This document shows, one piece after another, positions 31,397-34,998 of a stretch of DNA of 34,998 bases. A program made the translations under genes and the position numbers. Below the pieces are notes generated by a model. The model was not told the origin of the DNA. It did no database searches and worked only from the letters and a program-made list of their open reading frames with translations. Position 1 is the stretch's first letter; the number at the start of each line of letters is the position of its first letter. The DNA comes from Myxococcaceae bacterium (GTDB lineage: Bacteria; Myxococcota; Myxococcia; Myxococcales; Myxococcaceae): positions 1-34,998 of the forward strand of contig SECN01000209.1 of assembly GCA_004173515.1 (NCBI GenBank), given 5' to 3'.

Positions 31397-34384
31397 CTAC
31401 CGCAGGGACACCTCACCCTGGGAGGGCACGTCCACCGTGCGCACCAGGGGGCCCGCCCCAGGCATCTCCGCGTGGAAGAAGCCCCACACCAGCGTGTACC
31501 GGCCCGGCGACAGGCCGTTCACCACCACCCGCTCGCCCATCGGCTGGTAGATGAGCTGCGCGAAGCGCGAGCGCAACAGCTCCACGGGCGGGTTGCCCAC
31601 CTGCCCCACCTCGCCCGGCACCACCCACAGCGCCTTGCCCCGCTCCGGCTGGAGCAGCACCGTCAGCGACGTCGTGCCCGGCACCGGCCCCAGGTCCAGC
31701 GTCATCTCCGTGCCCGCAACCTGCACCACCACCGCCGGCTCGCCCGTGCCGCCGCGACCGCTGCCCACCACGAAGCGGTAGTTGCCCGGCGACAGGTCCG
31801 TGCTGTAGCGGCCATCCGCGCCGGTGATGAGCGACACCGTCTCGCTGCGATCCGCGTTGAGCCCCTCCACCTGCGAGCCCGCCGCGGGGCGCCCGTCCGC
31901 CAGGTACACCCGGCCCGTCAGGTGCGTCGCGGGCTTGAGCGTGAGCTGCACCGGCGTCGTGCTCCCGCGCGGCACCTCCTGCGTGCCACTCACCTTGCCC
32001 TTGCGCGCGGACACCGTGAAGCGCGGCACGAACGGGGGGCTGGCCAGCGTGAAGGCGCCGTCCGGCCCCGACAGCACCGACCCGTCGCACACGTCGCACG
32101 TCACCACCGCGTCCGGCACCGGTCCACCCGACGCGTCGCGCACCATGCCGGACACCGACGGCGCCTTCGTCAACACCACGTCGCCCATGTCCGTCGTCTT
32201 CGACGGGCGGTCCACCACCTGGGGTTCGTAGCCCGCCGCGTCCACCGCGACGATGAGCCGGTCCCCCGCCGTGGACAGCGGCAGTTCGAAGCGCCCGTCC
32301 GGGCTGTTCACGTCGTGATCATCCACGCGGAAGCGGCGCACCGGCTGGCCCGCGTCGTCCATCACGCGGCCCCGGAACGTCGTGCGCTTGCGCATCTTCA
32401 CCTGCAACGGGGGCCCGCCCGGCTTGCCCTGCGTCCGCTCCAGGGGCTCGTAGCCCGCGTGGTGCGCGTCCACCAGGTACGTGCGGTCCGGCCGCAGCGC
32501 GCGGAACTCGAAGTGCCCGCCCGAGTCCGTCTGCACCGGCTCCGCCATGCGCGGCATCACGTTCAGGTTCGCGCCCACCACCGGCTGGCCGTCCTCGTCC
32601 ACCACTTCACCCGAAAGGGACGCGCCCGGCTCCAGCTCCACTGCCACCTGCTGCGTGGCCCCGTCCTGCACCGTCACTGAAGCCGGCCCCGACGCCACGT
32701 ACTCCGGATGCGACGCCATCAGCGTGTACGTGCCCGGCGGCAACCCGCGCATGGGCACCACGCCATCCGGGCCGGAAGGCCGGTCGCTGCGGAAGATGTT
32801 CTCCGGATCCGCCCACATCACCACGTCCGCGCCCTCCACCCGCCGGCCCCCGCTGGACACCGTCACGTCCGCGCCCGCCTTCGCCTCCAGCGACAGCGTC
32901 ACGTCCGACGCGGGCGCCGTCGCCTGCACGCTGCCGCCGCCCCACTCGGAGTGGTGCGCGTGCAGCGTGTAGAGCCCCGGCATGGGCACCTGCGCGGAGA
33001 AGTGGCCGTCGTTGTCCGCGTTCGTCGTCTCCCCCGTGGGCTGCACCAGGATGGACACGTTCGACGCGGGCCGGCCGTACTCGTCGATGACCTGCCCCGT
33101 AATCAGCGTGGCCTTCGCCAGCTCCATCTCCAGCGCCGTCTCCCCCTGCGCCACCCGCGCGGGGAGCTGCGCCGTCTTGAAGCCCTCCGCCTGCCCCTCC
33201 AGCACGTACTCGCCCGGCGCCAGCGGTCCCAGCTCCGCGAGCGCCCCGGTGGGCACCGCGTCGCGGCGGATCAGATCGCCCGCCACCGTGCGCAAGAGCA
33301 ACTGCGGGTTCGGCACCGGCTGGCCCTCCTCGTCCACCACCGTGACGAGCAGCCGGCCCGCGGCCTCCAGCTCCAGCGTCACCTGCGTCACCCGCTTGGA
33401 CAGCGTCAGCGTCTGGGGCGCGGAGCCGAAGCCCGGCGCCTCCGCCGTCACCACCACCTCGTCCGGGTACAGGCCGTTGAAGCGCACCGGCGCGCCCTGC
33501 GCCTCCGTGTGCGCCTCGCGCGTCAGGTGGTCGCCCCTCAGGCGCACCGTCGCCGCGGCCGGAGCGCCGTCGCGCGTGACGCGCACCTCCAGCGTGCGCG
33601 ACGGCGTCAGCTTCAGCCGCAGCGGCTGGGAGTTCGCCTCCACCTGCTGCGCCACCGCGGGCTGGAAGCCCTCCGCGTCCGCCAGTACGTAGAAGGGCCC
33701 TTCGCCCAGGCCTGTCAGCGAGAACGCGCCTCCCGCGCCCGCCACGACCTCGAAGGGCAGCGGCACCTTGCGCGACACCGCCCGCACGCGCGCCCCGGGC
33801 TTCGGCTGGCCGGAGTCGTCCACCACCGTGCCGGAGATGCTCCGCAGGGCAGGCAGGTACAGGTCCACGGACTCGCCCGGCGCCGCCCGGTTCTTGAGCG
33901 CCACGCCCAGCCCGTCCGCGCGCGCCCAGACGGAGAAGGACACGCCCACCAGGTGCTCGAAGCGGAACTTCCCCTGCGCGTCCGTGCGCACCGTGGCGCG
34001 CGGCGTGAGGAAGCCCTGCTGCTGTTCGAAGAAGGCCCGCGTATGCAGCGCCGTCTCATGCGCGGTGCAGGCCAGCAGCGCCAGGCCGCACTCGTCGCAC
34101 CGCACGTCCGCCACGGTCCGCTCCGCCGACGCCGCGAGCGACACCTCCGCGTCCGCCACCGGCTTGCCGCCACCGTCCAGCACGCGCCCGGTGAGCGTCA
34201 GCCCCTCCTGCGCGCCCGACGACACCGCCACCGCGTTGAACGCGGGCAGCCCCTGGCGCATCGAACTGGCGGAGACGGGCGACACGGGACGCGCGGCGGG
34301 AGCGCCCCACCACCGGGGTCCCAGCACCATGGCGGCGAGGGCCACCAGCACGGCGGCCACCCCGATGAAGACCCATTTGCGCAT
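31397..34384 (-). CDS. Exported protein with tandem carboxypeptidase-regulatory-like (CarboxypepD_reg) domains
   Basis: This 995-aa protein has an N-terminal hydrophobic segment (about 4-22), a signal peptide or anchor, followed by about eight beta-sandwich repeats of the carboxypeptidase regulatory/transthyretin-like type. Each repeat opens with a motif such as GRVLDGGGKPVADAEV, GTVVDDSGQPKPGARV, GQVIDEYGRPASNVSI, GEVVDEDGQPVVGANL or GRVYLADGRPAAGSQV. Two cysteine-rich spots occur, RCDECGLALLAC near 94-105 and TCDVCDG further on; they could form disulfides or bind metal. No enzymatic domain is visible. Proteins of this kind are common in myxobacteria and are presumed to be surface or periplasmic binding or scaffold proteins. 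The function here is unknown. It probably shares a transcript with CoaBC downstream. Confidence 0.8.
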   Translation of the reverse strand: MRKWVFIGVAAVLVALAAMVLGPRWWGAPAARPVSPVSASSMRQGLPAFNAVAVSSGAQEGLTLTGRVLDGGGKPVADAEVSLAASAERTVADVRCDECGLALLACTAHETALHTRAFFEQQQGFLTPRATVRTDAQGKFRFEHLVGVSFSVWARADGLGVALKNRAAPGESVDLYLPALRSISGTVVDDSGQPKPGARVRAVSRKVPLPFEVVAGAGGAFSLTGLGEGPFYVLADAEGFQPAVAQQVEANSQPLRLKLTPSRTLEVRVTRDGAPAAATVRLRGDHLTREAHTEAQGAPVRFNGLYPDEVVVTAEAPGFGSAPQTLTLSKRVTQVTLELEAAGRLLVTVVDEEGQPVPNPQLLLRTVAGDLIRRDAVPTGALAELGPLAPGEYVLEGQAEGFKTAQLPARVAQGETALEMELAKATLITGQVIDEYGRPASNVSILVQPTGETTNADNDGHFSAQVPMPGLYTLHAHHSEWGGGSVQATAPASDVTLSLEAKAGADVTVSSGGRRVEGADVVMWADPENIFRSDRPSGPDGVVPMRGLPPGTYTLMASHPEYVASGPASVTVQDGATQQVAVELEPGASLSGEVVDEDGQPVVGANLNVMPRMAEPVQTDSGGHFEFRALRPDRTYLVDAHHAGYEPLERTQGKPGGPPLQVKMRKRTTFRGRVMDDAGQPVRRFRVDDHDVNSPDGRFELPLSTAGDRLIVAVDAAGYEPQVVDRPSKTTDMGDVVLTKAPSVSGMVRDASGGPVPDAVVTCDVCDGSVLSGPDGAFTLASPPFVPRFTVSARKGKVSGTQEVPRGSTTPVQLTLKPATHLTGRVYLADGRPAAGSQVEGLNADRSETVSLITGADGRYSTDLSPGNYRFVVGSGRGGTGEPAVVVQVAGTEMTLDLGPVPGTTSLTVLLQPERGKALWVVPGEVGQVGNPPVELLRSRFAQLIYQPMGERVVVNGLSPGRYTLVWGFFHAEMPGAGPLVRTVDVPSQGEVSLR

Positions 34385-34447
34385 GCGTACGCGGCCGGGA
34401 ACCTACCCCACGGCCGGCCCCCCAACGACGGTTTCCCCCGGGAAATT

Positions 34448-34474
34448 CCGGAGCGTCCTGTCCAGGACGTCCGG
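34448..34474 (-). terminator. Strong hairpin downstream of the cNMP-binding gene
   Basis: CCGGA-G-CGTCCTG-TC-CAGGACG-TCCGG forms a 12-bp stem with one bulged G and a 2-base loop, beginning about 20 bases after the cNMP-binding gene's stop. On the minus strand it is followed by AATTTCCC, a weak T-rich tail. It overlaps a perfect 14-bp palindrome, TCCGGGGCCCCGGA (34470-34483), that could form an alternative structure. A transcription terminator for the gene on the right is the simplest reading. The remainder of the 34385-34495 gap shows no clear promoter. Confidence 0.5.
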
Positions 34475-34495
34475 GGCCCCGGAAGCGTTCCCGCG

Positions 34496-34998
34496 TCAGT
34501 CTTCCGCGAACGGCTGGATGGCCTGCGCCACGGCCAGCTCCTGCCGCGCTTCGCTCAATTCGGAGTTGGTCGCCCGCAGCCGGTCGCTCAGCACCTGCAC
34601 GAAGCTCCAGAGCATCTTCACCGCGAGGATGGCCTCGCGCTTCATCAGGCCCATCAGGTCCGAGCGGGCAATCACCATGGTCCGCGTGGGCTCCGTGGCG
34701 CGCACCGTGGCGGACCGGGGCGCGTTGTCGATGAGGCCCATCTCCCCGAAGTGGCCTCCCGAGCGCAGCTCCGCGATCTCCACGCCGTTCTTCTCGATGG
34801 CCACCCGGCCCCGGATGACGACGAAGAGCTCCTCGCCCGGCTGCCCCTCCACGACAATCTCCCGACCCGCCGGGTAGGTCCGCGTGGTGGCGATGGACAG
34901 CACCGCCGTCTGTTCCTTGTACGTGAGGTGGCGGAAGAGCGGGATCTTCCGCAGCGCCTCCATGCGCGACTGCGCCTCGCTCGTCTCCTCGCTGGCCA
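34496..34998 (-). CDS. Cyclic-nucleotide-binding domain protein (partial, runs off the right edge)
   Basis: At least 155 residues show a cNMP-binding (CRP/PKA-type) beta-roll: IPLFRHLTYKEQTAVL, GREIVVEGQPGEELFVVIRG and the phosphate-binding-cassette region GGHFGEMGLIDNAPRSATVRA, followed by a helical tail. An ATG lies at 34963, but the frame stays open to the window edge (34998) with typical codon use (ASEETSEAQSR), so the gene probably begins outside. No DNA-binding helix-turn-helix is present in the visible part, so it is more likely a signalling or regulatory module than a CRP-type transcription factor. Confidence 0.8.
   Translation of the reverse strand, partial: ASEETSEAQSRMEALRKIPLFRHLTYKEQTAVLSIATTRTYPAGREIVVEGQPGEELFVVIRGRVAIEKNGVEIAELRSGGHFGEMGLIDNAPRSATVRATEPTRTMVIARSDLMGLMKREAILAVKMLWSFVQVLSDRLRATNSELSEARQELAVAQAIQPFAED

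Overview
The window is very GC-rich, uses almost only G or C at third codon positions, and carries long, tightly packed genes. Its gene content resembles a large-genome myxobacterium of the Myxococcus/Corallococcus kind: a big NRPS cluster, a DUF5916 outer-membrane protein, a carboxypeptidase-regulatory-repeat protein and a solo B3/B4 protein. That assignment is inferred from style and content; there is no rRNA or marker gene to prove it.

Layout: (1) 103-1052, plus strand: a possible 21-codon leader ORF and an arginase/agmatinase-family gene. (2) 1064-29127, minus strand: one long array read right to left: fatty-acid desaturase, HDO-type di-iron oxidase with a cupin-like tail, Rieske ferredoxin, NRPS A (modules 1-3), NRPS B (modules 4-6 plus thioesterase), an Asp/Asn beta-hydroxylase-like protein, a DUF5916 outer-membrane protein and a multi-spanning M28-like peptidase. 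Several junctions are start/stop overlaps, so this is probably an operon, with a candidate promoter at 29244-29272. (3) 29394-30116, plus strand: a B3/B4 tRNA-editing-like protein. (4) 30139-34998, minus strand: CoaBC, a repeat-rich regulatory-like protein, and a cyclic-nucleotide-binding-domain protein that continues past the right edge.

Functional reading: NRPS A and B together give C-A-T x6 plus TE, beginning with a condensation domain, so the product is probably N-acylated. Specificity residues read by eye give Gly - unknown (DVHDCGYLN) - probably basic (DMESVGSVI) - Ala (DLFNNALTY) - Gly (DILQLGLVW) - probably Ser (partial DVWH). The upstream desaturase, HDO oxidase and Rieske protein and the downstream beta-hydroxylase suggest an oxidatively tailored acyl-hexapeptide. 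No transporter, regulator, MbtH protein or phosphopantetheinyl transferase lies in the window.

The main oddity is damage. The C domain of module 3, two sites in the A domain of module 6 and the desaturase/HDO boundary change frame, and in the three NRPS cases a conserved segment is missing as well. The beta-hydroxylase has a one-base frameshift that removes its second iron ligand. The M28-like protein lacks, in frame, the segment carrying its first metal ligands. Either the cluster is decaying in this strain or the assembly lost short pieces of difficult GC-rich sequence. Raw reads or a close relative would settle this.
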